Notes: generated by a model not told the origin, from the letters alone. A DNA stretch of 64,000 bases from Cohnella rhizosphaerae (GCF_029525575.1 NZ_JAPDIA010000008.1:1736001-1800000); one strand, 5' to 3'; positions 53,938 to 63,892 are shown, counted from the first letter of the stretch. Numbers and translations are program-made.

Positions 53938-55752
53938 TAGAGTAGAGAACTGAAATTTCATCGGAGGGCGCACGCCCTCCTTTACTTTTCCAGCTCCCCC
54001 CAGCATCAAACCGGACGTGAGGTTTTCCCTCATCCGGCTTTCCGATGTTCTTCGTCCTTCAGCGTTACGGTACTTTCTTTAGCTGGCGAGTTTCTTTAGT
54101 CTGGCTAACTGTGCCGCCATGGCGGCTTGCTTGGACTTGCTGTGTTTCTTACGACGGTTTCGCTTCTTGTTCCAGAACAGCGTGAGGCGTTTTCGGATGT
54201 ACCGGTCGATTTTGTTCACGAACGGGTCGGCAAAGGAATCAAGCCCATAGTAGTTCTTCCACCCCTGTATCTTGGGGTTCAGTTCCGCCACCATCTGGTT
54301 CATTGTCCAGTACAGGCGGTTTCTCGGCTCGGTCGCTTCCTTCACCTTCTGTCTCATGCCCTTCATAGCTTTCTTGGACGGGTAACTGCGGAGGATAGGC
54401 ACCGTTTTGTTCCCTTTCAGCTTCTTCGGTATTTTCCGGTGATGCATCCCCAGAAAATCGAATCCCTCTTTATCGTCCCACAGGTTGATGAGCTTCGACT
54501 TTTCCCTGTTCATCTCGACTTCCAGCTTTCCGAATACCGAATACCGCCTTGAGCACGTCAATCGCTCTTAGCGCTTGTTCCTTGGTTCTGCACAAGATCA
54601 CAAGATCATCGGCGAATCTCACCAGCGTTCCCGTCTCTGTAAACTTTCTTCTCCCAGATCGTGTCCAGGTAGTTCAGATACAGATTCGAAAGTAAGGGTG
54701 AAATGACGCCGCCCTGCGGACTTCCCAAGTCGGTTTCGTGAAACTGATCATCTTTCACGAACCCTGCCTTTAGCCACTGCCGAACCAGCTTCAGTACACG
54801 TCGGTCACTGATCCGCTGCTCCACCAGTTGCATCAGTTTGTCATGGTCGATGTTGTCAAAGTAGCCGCGAATATCGATGTCGACCACCCAGTAGACGCCT
54901 TTCTTCACCGCTCGGCGGATATGCCGGATCGCCCCGTGTTGGCTGCGCTTGGGTCTGAATCCGTACGAGCAGTCTTTGAAGTCGGCTTCGAAGATGGGCT
55001 CCACCACGATTTTCGTCGCCATTTGCACGACTCTGTCCCGGATCGCCGGAATGCCCAGCGGTCGCATCTTGCCTTCCGCTTTGATGCTTCCCATAGGATG
55101 TCGCTGCGGTGCCCCTTGTCGTATAACGCATGAAATCGCCGCCGCGGATTTTCCTTGGCTGCAAGGCTTAGTGCTTGTTGGAGTTTTTGAGCTTTAGCTT
55201 TGGTATCGTTAGCAGGTTGAGCTGCAATCACTGACTCTTACCTCCTCCAAGTACATGAACAAAGCAGGGGCCCTTCCCTCCATGAGGTTTTGTTGTCCTC
55301 ACTTCATCGGTACTATGGCCCCCTCCGACTCCCTTCCCGCAGCTCGCCACTTCACCTTTGGGGCTTATAGGTCTGCTCCTTACGAAAAAAAAAATTTCGT
55401 GCGGGGGGAGGGTCTCCCTAGTTCCAGACACAACTTTCTCGGCATGCCGTTCCCCATACACCGGAGAGTTCTTCCGCGCTGCGCTTCCAAGGGGCTTCAC
55501 GCGTTCCATGGCCTTCGCCCATAACACCGAGGCTCGGCACTCTCTTGGCCTTTTCAGGTTCTTTTTGACGGTGCGGCAGGATTCACTTCATGTTACGGCC
55601 TGTCGATTTGCTCGCACTCCGCAGAGTTACTTTGTCACGGGGCTTCAACCTTAGGATCTCTCCACCAGTTGCCCTCCAGCTACGAGGCGACTTGGCTCTT
55701 ACCTCGACCGGACTTCCACCGGCTAGTTGTGCCTAGCTTGGCTAGGTGCGCC
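53938..55752 (-). mobile_element. Degenerate group II intron, copy 2
   Basis: The element is about 1.8 kb, on the same strand as copy 1. It has the domain I region after GCACCTAGCCAAGC at its 5' end (about 55752), a reverse-transcriptase gene, domain V (AAGCCGGATGAGG, CCTCACGTCCGGTT) and the same 3' end. The catalytic RNA ends look complete, but the protein gene is broken. Confidence 0.82.
54079..55231 (-). pseudogene. Group II intron reverse transcriptase/maturase, disrupted
   Basis: Recognisable parts are the N-terminus (NDTKAKAQKLQQALSLA, RRFHALYDKG), RT blocks (GKMRPLGIPAIRDRVVQMAT, CSYGFRPKRSQHGAIRHIRR, VVDIDIRGYFDNIDHDKLM, GSPQGGVISPLLSNLYLN), the active-site FADD, and the maturase end (GWKNYYGLDSFADPF). 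About 70 residues between the N-terminus and KAEGKMRPL are missing. A frameshift lies near 54645, and a short duplication (TTCGGTATTCGGTATTCGG-like) near 54540 disrupts the thumb. Confidence 0.87.
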
Positions 55753-55757
55753 GCAAA

Positions 55758-55782
55758 GAAAAAAGCCCGCCAATGGCGAGCT
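55758..55782 (-). terminator. Terminator of the efe operon
   Basis: On the minus strand AGCTCGCC pairs with GGCGGGCT around ATT, followed by TTTTTTC. A second GGCGAGCTTAAA copy lies next to it. Confidence 0.75.
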
Positions 55783-55817
55783 TAAAGCCCCACCTAAGGC
55801 GAGCTTAAAAAAGCGAA

Positions 55818-57057
55818 CTAGCTCTCAAGGATACGCTGTCCGAAATATTGTCCGGGCTGCAAGCCTGCGGGGCAGGCGAACATCGCGCTGGCGACGTGGG
55901 ATACGTAGGCGTTCAAGGCGTCGTTGTTCTGCATCAGGCGAAGCATCGGCACGAACTGCCGGTCCGGGTCGCGCTGGTAGCTGATGAACAGCAAGCCTGC
56001 GTCGACGTTGCCCGTCCGGGGATCCACTTTGTCGGTATAGGAGTACGCGCGCCGGTGAATTTGCTGCTTGGATTCTTTGGCCAGCCGAACGTGCGAACGC
56101 TCCGGCAGCTTAGCGGCATCGACCTTGTCGAATTCGGCATGCGCGCCGAACGCGGCGCCCGACACTTTGCTTCTGCCGAACGTCGCTTCCTGGTCGGAGA
56201 GCGACGTGCGATCCCAGCTTTCCAGCTTCATCTGGATTTTGCGGTATGCCATGTAAGAGCCGCCGCGCATCCACGAGGGCTCGTCGTTCCCCGCCCACAC
56301 GACTTCGTCGTGACCTTGCGCGGAGTCGTGAAGCTGGTTGGCGGTGCCGTCCTTGAAACCGAACAAATTGCGCGGCGTCTGGCCCGCCGTCCCGCTGGCG
56401 AAGCCCTCCTGCATCCACTTGAGCGAGGCGCGGCCGGTCGACAGCCGGATCAGGTTCCGGACCGCGTGGAAGGCGACCTGCTGATCGTCCGCGCAAATTT
56501 GCAGGCAGACGTCCCCGCCCGAGATGCCCGGATCGATATTTTCGCGCGCCATGCGCGGAATGTCCTTCAGATGCAGCGGCATCGTCGGCGCGATGCCGAA
56601 GCGGTCGACGCCTTCCCGGAGGAAAAAGGAAGGCCCGAAGCCGAGCGTGGCCGTCAGTCTCGAAGGCGGCAGCTCGAGCGTCTCGCCGGTATCGGTCGGC
56701 GGTACGAGCGGATTGTCGCCCAGGCTCATCGTCCCGCCCTTCGCGCTCAGATCGCAAAACCTCGTCCAGTCCTTCAGCATCCCGATCAAGTCTTTTTTTG
56801 CTGCTCGTGGTAATATCGAACGCCGCCAGATACAAATAGGTCTGCTGCGGCGTGACGATGCCGGGCTGGTGGTCGGCGTACAGCGGTACGATGTCTTCGT
56901 CCGATTGGGCCGCAGCCTTCGAGCGTTCCGTCTGCGCCTTGGGAATGCCCAGAATCGCGCCGATGCCGGAGGCTCCGATCGCGATTCCGGCGCCTACGGT
57001 GGCCGACAGCTTCAGAAAGTCTTTGCGCGACATGCCTGTCGGATTCGGTTCCGTCAT
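55818..57057 (-). CDS. efeB: Dye-decolorizing peroxidase EfeB (Tat-exported, frameshifted)
   Basis: This heme DyP peroxidase of about 412 residues serves the EfeUOB iron system, by oxidising Fe(II) or releasing iron from heme. The Tat signal is MSRKDFLKLSATVGAGIAIG. Catalytic Asp/Arg residues lie in NLFGFKDGTANQ and further conserved parts are AFDITTSSKKDLIGMLKDWT and GLLFISYQRDPDRQFVPM. The T7 run (56793-56799) breaks the frame. It is the last gene of efeU-efeO-efeB. Confidence 0.9.
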
Positions 57058-57079
57058 AAGCTTGTGCTCCCTCCGTTAT

Positions 57080-58285
57080 TTAGAGGATGGCGGCGGTCTG
57101 AGACATCAGTTCGGACAGCGCGGCGAGGCGGTCGCTGATATCGCGGATCTGTTCCGTCGTCAACTCGGTGTAGGCGACGTACTGACCGTCCTTGACGAAC
57201 CCGGACAGCGCCTTTTCCATCTCCTGAAACGCCTCGTCGAGCTTGTCGGCCAATTCGACGTTGCTCTCGTTAAGCGCCGGAATGATCGACAGGTACACCG
57301 TCTTCGAGCCGTCGACGTTCGCCGCGAGGTCGACGAGATCGATGTGCGAATACAACTCTTCTTCTCCCGTAATCTTGGACGTTGCCGCTTCGTTCAGCAG
57401 CTCCATCGCCCCGGCGACGACCGTCTTCGGCTCAAGCTCGAGCTTCTGCACCTCGGCTTGGAGCGCCTTTACGTCGGTAATGAGTTGATCGGCGTATTTA
57501 TCCTGACCGGCCAGCGAATGGTCGACCCAAAGCGCCTTCTCGATCTCGTGGAAGCCGGTCCACGCGCTCGGATCGTCCACGTCGGCCAGCCGGGCGTCGA
57601 TCTTCGGATCCAGTTCGCCGAAGCTCTCGGCGATCGGTTCGATCGTCTCGTAATAGACGCGCGCCTTCACGTACTCGGCCTTGGCCGCGTCGATATTGCC
57701 CGCTTTGACGGCATCCACGAACGCTTGGGTCTGGTCGGTCAGCTTGTTGGTCTGGTCGACGACGTATTGCTGATATTTTTTGACGGCTTCCTTCAGCAGC
57801 TCGGAGGAGCTCGCCGTGGACGGTTTGGCGTTTTGCAGCTTCGTCAGGGCGTCCGCCAATCCGCTTGCGTTCGCCTTGAGCGCGTCGAAGTCGACCTTAT
57901 CGTAGGCCGATGCGGAAAAAATAGGCATTTCGTACTTTTCCACGTCCGTATACTCGAGCGGGAACGTTTGACGAACGGCGTTTTCGAACGACAGCCAGGT
58001 CTCGTTGATCGTCTTGCCGAGCGTCTTGACGCCGTCCGCGTCCGACTTGCCGATAAGGTCTTGCAGCTGCTTCGTTTGATCGAGCATTTGAGCCGTGCCC
58101 GCGCGAATCGCGCTCGAACCGTCTGCGCTTGCGGAGGCGGACGCCGGTGAAGCTGCGGCGGAAGAGGCAGTGAGCGAAGCGGACGACGATGCGCCGGCAG
58201 CATCGTCGTTTTTCGAGCCGCCGCAAGCGGATAAGGCCAGCATACTTGCGATCGTAACGATGCCAATGGACGTTTTCTTCATCAT
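57080..58285 (-). CDS. efeO: Iron uptake lipoprotein EfeO (M75 domain)
   Basis: This 401-residue surface lipoprotein delivers iron to EfeU. The lipobox is MLALSACGG, followed by a long Ser/Ala linker. The imelysin/M75 domain carries the metal-binding HxxE in AWTGFHEIEKALWVD, with IDLVDLAANVDGSKTVYLSI and QYVAYTELTTEQIRDISDRL. The N-terminal cupredoxin domain of some EfeO proteins is absent. Confidence 0.92.
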   Translation of the reverse strand: MMKKTSIGIVTIASMLALSACGGSKNDDAAGASSSASLTASSAAASPASASASADGSSAIRAGTAQMLDQTKQLQDLIGKSDADGVKTLGKTINETWLSFENAVRQTFPLEYTDVEKYEMPIFSASAYDKVDFDALKANASGLADALTKLQNAKPSTASSSELLKEAVKKYQQYVVDQTNKLTDQTQAFVDAVKAGNIDAAKAEYVKARVYYETIEPIAESFGELDPKIDARLADVDDPSAWTGFHEIEKALWVDHSLAGQDKYADQLITDVKALQAEVQKLELEPKTVVAGAMELLNEAATSKITGEEELYSHIDLVDLAANVDGSKTVYLSIIPALNESNVELADKLDEAFQEMEKALSGFVKDGQYVAYTELTTEQIRDISDRLAALSELMSQTAAIL

Positions 58286-58337
58286 GATAACGGTCTCCGA
58301 TCATCTAGCGCTATGCGCAAAATTAGGTTGTGAAGGC

Positions 58338-59826
58338 TTAAGCTACCGGGACATCGCGCCCGCGCCTGCCCTTCCACAGCGACAGAACGACCGCGATGCA
58401 GCCGCAAGCCAGGAAGACGAGCTGCGGCAAGGTGCTGTACCACGAAGGATACAGGCTGAACGTCGTAAGGTCGGGCAGCGCTTCGTTCACCGTGGACGGC
58501 AGGATCCCCGCCATCTGCAGGCTATGAATGCCGGAGCCCATGAATTTGAAGCAAAGATAGAACACGATCAGGCTGGACCCGAGGAAGAAGGGGCGGATCG
58601 GCAGCTTCGCGCCGGCCTTGACGATGACTAGGGCAGCGGCAGCCAGTACGAAAAATCCCGTGGCGATGCCGGCGGCAAGCTCCGCGCCGGACATCTTGCT
58701 GGCCATGCCGATCAGGAAGATAACCGTCTCGAGTCCTTCGCGGACGATCGCGAAAAACGAAAGCAGCGCAAGCGTAAACATGTGTCCGCCGGAAAGCGCG
58801 CGCGTGCTCCGCTCGGCGAGCAGCCGGTTGAAGCGCTTCGCGTCCGAATGGCGGTGCAGCCAGTAGCTGACGTACAGCAGCATCACGCTGGCGCAAACGC
58901 CCGTCCAGCCGTTAATGAGCAGATTGTTGTGCCCGAAGGCGCTCGACGACAGCAGCAGCACGACCGCGAAGCCAGCGCCGATGCTGGCGAGAAGTCCCGC
59001 GGCCGAGCCTCCGGCAACCCAAAGCTTGGCCTTCCGGGAGCCCGCTCGCTTGGCGTACATGAGCAGCGCGCCGACGACCAGCAGCGCCTCGAGCCCCTCG
59101 CGGATCGGGATGAGCGCCGCGTCCCACCATGAATATTGCGCATCGGCGAGCGGCGCCAGCCCTTCCACCAGCCTGTCGATAACCGGCGCGGCAAGCGCTC
59201 TTTGATCCGGATTGCTCAAATAGCCGTCCAGCATGACCAGGTCGCGTTCGGTATCGTTGTACACGCGCTGCGATTGGCTCACCACGTCCCCTTCGACGGA
59301 CAGCCACTGCCGCTGAAGCTGCTTGACGCTTTGCCCCGCCTCGTCCCAGCTCCCCCCGCTTGGCCAGATTCCCTGCTTCGCGCAGCTTGAGGATGTAGGC
59401 GGACAGCGTCATCCGGCTTTTGCCTTCGTTGTCCTCGAATGCGCCGTCGCGCAAATTGGCGACCGAAAATCGGAGATTGCCGGCCTGCGAAGACGCTTCG
59501 TCCAGCTTGCCGCCCAGCATCGCGAGCGAGAGCGCCGCCATCTGTCCGTCGATCTCAAGCGCCAGATCGAGCGATTGCCGCTTGACTTCGTTTTTGTCTT
59601 TCGCCCACCACTTTTTGAGCGCAGCCAGATCCCGCGCCGCCGCTTCGGCATCGCCCGCATCCAGATGCGTGACGAGCGCTTCCGCCTGCGAGGCCGCCTC
59701 GTCCGCGCGCGCCGGCTCAGCCGCGGCCGCCAGGGACGCGGCGGGTCCCATCGCCCAGCCGAGCACGGCAAGCAGCACGAGCATCGCGAAGATCGCTTTT
59801 GCGGAAGACCATCTATGCTCCTTCAA
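58338..59826 (-). CDS. efeU: FTR1 family iron permease EfeU (frameshifted)
   Basis: This protein of about 495 residues has a signal segment, an extracytoplasmic N-terminal domain (to about residue 220) and a seven-helix permease. The two iron-binding REGLE motifs are IPIREGLEALLVVG and AIVREGLETVIFL. The C6 run (59352-59357) breaks the N-terminal domain. The start is TTG 59826, 12 bases after GGAGG. It is the first gene of the operon, behind a strong promoter with a Fur box. Confidence 0.88.
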
Positions 59827-59865
59827 TGTAAATCGTCGCCTCCACGCGCCTTAATCCGCTCTACT

Positions 59866-59880
59866 TGAAAATGATTCTCA
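59866..59880 (-). promoter_or_regulatory. Fur box of the efe operon
   Basis: TGAAAATGATTCTCA matches the 7-1-7 Fur consensus TGATAATnATTATCA at 13 of 15 positions. It lies at about +3 to +17 of the efeU promoter. Confidence 0.75.
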
Positions 59881-59889
59881 ATATTAAGC

Positions 59890-59918
59890 ATTATAGGAGC
59901 GTTCATTTTAGGTGTCAA
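59890..59918 (-). promoter_or_regulatory. Sigma-A promoter of efeUOB
   Basis: Perfect TTGACA (59918-59913) and TATAAT (59895-59890) with a 17-base spacer on the minus strand. Confidence 0.85.
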
Positions 59919-59935
59919 TGCATTTATATAAAAGA

Positions 59936-59979
59936 AAGCGGCTAAGATGCGTCATTTTATTGACGTATCTCAGCCGCTT
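59936..59979 (-). terminator. Terminator of the Mn-type ABC operon
   Basis: A long stem (AAGCGGCT, AGATGCGTCA paired with TGACGTATCT, AGCCGCTT) is followed on the minus strand by TTTCTTTTAT. It separates the mnt-like operon from the efe promoter. Confidence 0.8.
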
Positions 59980-60000
59980 CTTCGTTATCGCCTTGCAGCG

Positions 60001-60903
60001 TCAGTCCGCGCTGTCGGAAGCCGCCTGAACGCGGCTTGCCGAGCGCCCTCTTCGAAGCCGCGAGAGCGCGCCGTACCGCGGGGACCCGAGGAAGCTCGCC
60101 GCGAACAGAAGGCCCGTCGCGAACGCCATCGAGCCCGAGATCGACGTGTCCAGCCAGGTCGCGATCCCGTAGCCGATCCAGGCGGACGCCGCGCCGAAGG
60201 CGGCGCCGAGCGCCAGCATGACGGACAGCCGGTCGGTCCACAGATAGGCGGCGGAAGCCGGCGTGATCAGCATCGCGACGACCATGATCGCGCCGACGGC
60301 GTCGAACGATGCGACCGTCGTCACCGATACGAGCGACATGAACGCATAGTGCATGAGCACGGCGGGAATGCCCAGACTCGCGGCCAACGCGGGGTCGAAC
60401 GACGTAATTTTCCATTCCTTATAGAAGGCGACGATCGCCGCAAGCGCGATCGCGAGCACGAGCGCGAGCATCGCCACCGCCTCCGGCACTTCGCCGACGA
60501 GCGGGAGCGTCATCGTTTCCCATGGGATGAAGGTAATCTCGCCCATCAGCGTATGCTTGACGTCGAGATGCGCGTTGCCGACCTGCGTGGCGATCAGCAC
60601 GACGCCGACCGCGAACAGCGTCGTGAACACGATGCCGATCGATGCCTCCTGCTGTACGCCGCGGGACTGGAACCACTGCACGAGCACGGCGGTGAGCAAA
60701 CCGGCGCACACTGCGCCGATCAGCATATGCACGCCGCTCAGCTCGCGGGTCGCCATGTAAGCCACCACGATGCCGAGCAGCACGGTATGGCTGATCGCGT
60801 CGGCCATCATCGCCATTCGGCGCAGGATGAGCAGCACGCCGATCAGCCCGCAGCAGACGCCGACGAGCGAAGCGGTGAGGAGAATCCAACCCGAATAGCT
60901 CAT
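60001..60903 (-). CDS. mntD: Manganese/zinc ABC transporter permease (MntD-like)
   Basis: This 300-residue ABC-3 permease starts MSYSGWILLTASLVGVCCGL and contains RRMAMMADAISHTVLLGIVV, LTAVLVQWFQSRGVQQEASI and VLMHYAFMSLVSVTTVASFD. As given, its frame is continuous with the upstream permease. A C7 run at 60910-60916 with one extra base would create this apparent fusion; without it the upstream gene stops at an ATGA overlapping this ATG. I therefore annotate two genes. Confidence 0.8.
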   Translation of the reverse strand: MSYSGWILLTASLVGVCCGLIGVLLILRRMAMMADAISHTVLLGIVVAYMATRELSGVHMLIGAVCAGLLTAVLVQWFQSRGVQQEASIGIVFTTLFAVGVVLIATQVGNAHLDVKHTLMGEITFIPWETMTLPLVGEVPEAVAMLALVLAIALAAIVAFYKEWKITSFDPALAASLGIPAVLMHYAFMSLVSVTTVASFDAVGAIMVVAMLITPASAAYLWTDRLSVMLALGAAFGAASAWIGYGIATWLDTSISGSMAFATGLLFAASFLGSPRYGALSRLRRGRSASRVQAASDSAD

Positions 60904-61824
60904 CGTCCGCCCCCCCTCGCGCGCGGCGACGCGGCCGACAGGCTGGGAAGACAGCCGTCTGCGGCTCGCCCGCCTTCCGATATATAGGATGAGCAGTCCT
61001 TTGCTGGCGCCGAAAAATAGCGATACCGCAAAGGTCGCGGATGCCGCGAGCACGATGAACGGTCCTGTCGGCCAGCCGGACCCCGCCGCGCTGAGCAGCG
61101 TTCCCGCCGCGCCCGCGCCGCCGCCGAACGCGGCCGCCAGCACGACCGTCCATTTGAACGAGTGCGTCCAATAACGGGCGCTGACCGCGGGAATAATGAG
61201 CAGCGCCGCCATCAGCACGACGCCGGCCGCCTGGATGCCGACGACGATGACGAGCACGAGAACCGCCAGGTAGATGCCGTTCATGAGCCGCACGGACAAT
61301 CCGAGTCCCGCGGCGTAGGCGGGGTCGAACAGGAACAGCTTCCACTCCTTGTAGCCGAGCAGCGCGACGAGCAGGACGATACCCGCCGTTCCCGCCATCA
61401 GCCGGACATCGTCGCCGACCATCGAGGCCGCCTGGCCGAAAATAAAGCTGTCGAGGCCGCTCTGGCTGCCGCCCGCCGTCCGGTTCACGAACGTGAGCAG
61501 CATGATGCCGAGTCCGAAAAACACCGAAAGCACGATGCCCATCGCGGCATCCTCCTTGATCCGCGTCGCCGAGCGGATCCAATCGATCAGAAGCGCCCCG
61601 AGGAGCGCGCTGACGGCGGCTCCCGCGATCATGACGGGCAAGTTTTTCGTGCCCGTCAGCACGAAGCCGACGATGACGCCGGGCAGCGCGGCGTGCGACA
61701 AGGCATCGCTCATGAGGCTCTGCCGTTTCCAGTAGGCGAAGCTGCCGACGATACCCGCCGCCATCCCGAGAATCAGTGTACTGAGAAGCACCCATTGCGC
61801 ATTGTGCGAAAGTATCGTGTTCAT
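60900..61824 (-). CDS. mntC: Manganese/zinc ABC transporter permease (MntC-like)
   Basis: This permease of about 307 residues starts MNTILSHNAQWVLLSTLILG and contains RQSLMSDALSHAALPGVIVG, the conserved ABC-3 segment, with GLDSFIFGQAASM and VGIQAAGVVLMAALLIIPA. Its start overlaps the stop of the ATPase gene (ATGA). The end ...AAREGGGR is inferred by removing one base from a C7 run; uncorrected, it reads through into the MntD-like permease as one 607-residue chain. Confidence 0.8.
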
Positions 61825-62558
61825 CCCGATTTGCCCTCCAGCCAGCGAAGCATGCCCCCGTAGGCAGCGCTTAGCCGCTCCCGCGTAAAAGCTTCCGCCG
61901 TCGTGCCGTGCGCGACGACCGTCCGGTTCAGCAGCAGAACGCGGTCGAAGTAATCCTCCACCGTCTGCAGGTCGTGATGGACGACCATCACCGTCTTGCC
62001 CTGCGATTTAAGTCGCTGCAGCGTATCCATGATGACCCGCTCCGTCACGGCGTCCACGCCCGCCAGCGGTTCGTCGAGCATATACAGCTCGGCGTCCTGC
62101 GCGAGCGCCCGCGCGAGGAATACCCGCTGCTGCTGCCCGCCGGAAAGCTGGCTGATCTGGCGCCCCGCATAGTCGGCCATCCCCATTTCGGACAACGCGC
62201 GCATCGCCAGTTCCTTGTGCGTCCGTCCGGGACGCCGCAGCCATCCGATCTTGCCGTACAATCCCATCGTCACGACATCAAGCGCGTCGGTCGGGAAGTC
62301 CCAATCCACCGAGCCGCGCTGCGGCACGTAACCGATCCGCGACTTCACCTTCCTGAACGCCGAGCCGAAAAACGAAACGTCGCCGGAAAGCCGCGGATGC
62401 TGATCCAGCAGCGTCTTGAGCAGCGTCGATTTGCCTGCCCCGTTCGGTCCGACGATCGCCGTGAGCGTTCCCGGCCGAATCTCGAAGGTCACGTCTTCCA
62501 GCACCGCGTTTTTCCGATACGAAGCGAACAAATCCCTTACCTCGAGCACCGCCGCCAT
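61821..62558 (-). CDS. mntB: Manganese ABC transporter ATP-binding protein (MntB-like)
   Basis: This 245-residue ATPase has Walker A VGPNGAGKSTLLKTLL, the Q-loop in RIGYVPQRGSVDWDFP, the signature QLSGGQQQRVFLARAL and Walker B LYMLDEPLAGVD. The QRGSVDWDFP stretch is typical of Mn/Zn (MntB/ZnuC) transporters. It is tightly packed between MntA (2 bases) and MntC (overlap). Confidence 0.92.
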   Translation of the reverse strand: MAAVLEVRDLFASYRKNAVLEDVTFEIRPGTLTAIVGPNGAGKSTLLKTLLDQHPRLSGDVSFFGSAFRKVKSRIGYVPQRGSVDWDFPTDALDVVTMGLYGKIGWLRRPGRTHKELAMRALSEMGMADYAGRQISQLSGGQQQRVFLARALAQDAELYMLDEPLAGVDAVTERVIMDTLQRLKSQGKTVMVVHHDLQTVEDYFDRVLLLNRTVVAHGTTAEAFTRERLSAAYGGMLRWLEGKSG

Positions 62559-62560
62559 CT

Positions 62561-63520
62561 TCAGCCCTCCTTCGAGGCCAACGCCTCGCCGATCGTGTCC
62601 ACATTGTGCCTGTACATGCCCAGATAGGTGCCTTCCGCCGTGCCGCCGGCCCCCATCGCGTCCGAATACAATTGACCGCCCAGCCGAACGTCGTGCCCTC
62701 TCTTCTTCGCGCCTTCGACGACCGCCTCGATCGACGCGGGATTGATGCTGCTCTCCACGAAAACGGCGGGGATGCCGCGATCGACCAGCAGGTCGATCGT
62801 TTTTTCGATATCGGACAGTCCGATCTCGTCTTCCGTGCTGAGCCCCTGCAGGCCGATCACCTGAAGCCCGAGCAGACGTCCGAAGTAGCCGAACGCGTCG
62901 TGCGCGGTGACGAGCACCCGCCGCTCAGCGGGGATGCGTCCCAGCTTCTCCAGCGCTTCCGCCTTCAACGCGTCGAGCTGCTCGAAGTAGGCCTTCTTGT
63001 TCGCCTCGAAGTATGCCGCATCCGCCTCCGAATATTTCTTCAGCTCTTCCGTCGCCGCGCCGAGCGCCTGCTTCCAAAGATCGATGTCGAACCAGATGTG
63101 CGGATCAGTCGCGCCCTTCGGATCCTTCAGCAGCCGCTCCTTCGGCAGCGTCTCCCCGATCGCGAGCACCGGCCGCTCCTTGCCGATCTGCTCGAATACT
63201 TTTACCATGTTCGCTTCCAGATGGAGCCCGCTGTAAAACACGATATCGCCGCTTTGCAGCTTCTTGATGTCGCCTTGGGTCGCCGCGTACAGATGCGGAT
63301 CGACGCCCGGCCCCATCAGGCTGTCTACCGCGACCTTGTCGCCGCCGATGACGGCAAGCGGCTCCGCGATCTGCGCGATCGTCGTGACGATTCGAATTTT
63401 GCCGGATTGTCCGTTTTCGCCGGTCCGGTCCCCGCCATTCGCGCAAGCGGTGTTCAGCGCAACTAAAATCGCCAAAAATAAAAATACCATCGCTACTCTT
63501 TCCAGCCGTTTGGTCAGCAT
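62561..63520 (-). CDS. mntA: Manganese-binding lipoprotein (MntA-like)
   Basis: This 319-residue cluster A-I metal-binding protein starts at ATG 63520 after GGGAGG. The lipobox is VALNTAC. Metal ligands lie in GPGVDPHLYAATQGD, GATDPHIWFDIDLW, LVTAHDAFGYFGRLLG and PAVFVESSINPASIEAV. The Asp/Glu-His set and the DPHIWFD motif are typical of Mn/Zn binding proteins. MntR-like operators in the promoter favour manganese. Confidence 0.9.
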   Translation of the reverse strand: MLTKRLERVAMVFLFLAILVALNTACANGGDRTGENGQSGKIRIVTTIAQIAEPLAVIGGDKVAVDSLMGPGVDPHLYAATQGDIKKLQSGDIVFYSGLHLEANMVKVFEQIGKERPVLAIGETLPKERLLKDPKGATDPHIWFDIDLWKQALGAATEELKKYSEADAAYFEANKKAYFEQLDALKAEALEKLGRIPAERRVLVTAHDAFGYFGRLLGLQVIGLQGLSTEDEIGLSDIEKTIDLLVDRGIPAVFVESSINPASIEAVVEGAKKRGHDVRLGGQLYSDAMGAGGTAEGTYLGMYRHNVDTIGEALASKEG

Positions 63521-63592
63521 TGCGGTCCTCCCCGTATTGGTCGTTCCTCTTGCGAAATCTGGCATGGCAAACACTTGTACAACAACAATTTT

Positions 63593-63608
63593 GTTTCCTT
63601 TGGGAAAC
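63593..63608 (-). promoter_or_regulatory. MntR-like operator 1
   Basis: GTTTCCTTTGGGAAAC has arms GTTTCC/GGAAAC and lies downstream of the mntA -10 box. It is centred in a wider imperfect palindrome with AACAACAA/TTGTTGTT outer arms. Confidence 0.6.
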
Positions 63609-63624
63609 TTTTGTTGTTAACTAC

Positions 63625-63653
63625 AAAATAATTACCCAAAGGCAATATGTCAA
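63625..63653 (-). promoter_or_regulatory. Promoter of the mntABCD-like operon
   Basis: On the minus strand TTGACA (63653-63648), a 17-base spacer and TATTTT (63630-63625). The spacer contains the second MntR-like operator. Confidence 0.65.
63631..63646 (-). promoter_or_regulatory. MntR-like operator 2
   Basis: ATTGCCTTTGGGTAAT (minus strand) shares the core of operator 1, giving the pattern NTTNCC-TTTG-GGNAAN. It fills the spacer between -35 and -10. Nothing else was seen in 63654-63828. Confidence 0.6.
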
Positions 63654-63827
63654 CCCTTTTTTTTGGGCGGATTGTCCGGCTAACCATCGCTTTCCGCGCT
63701 TAGTACAGCGTTGTTTTCCACGCCTGCAGGGGCTCGATGCTGTGTCCGCTGCCGTGAAACCGCGCTTTTCTCGCTTGCTAGAGTAACCTCTCGGCGGCGC
63801 TTCGGCACGGCGGTGCCGGCCAAAATA

Positions 63828-63874
63828 GCAAAAGGGGTGAAGCAGATTTCGAATCTGCTTCACCCCTTTTTGCT
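63828..63874 (-). terminator. Bidirectional terminator after the partial metal-binding gene
   Basis: An 18-bp stem (AAAGGGGTGAAGCAGATT with its complement, loop TCG) is flanked by A and T runs. Confidence 0.9.
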
Positions 63875-63892
63875 GCGGGCCGTCCAAATTTC

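Noticed and set aside
60001..61824. Genuine fused dual-permease protein
   Set aside because: A one-base change in a C7 run restores two genes with an ATGA overlap, consistent with the error pattern in the rest of the window.
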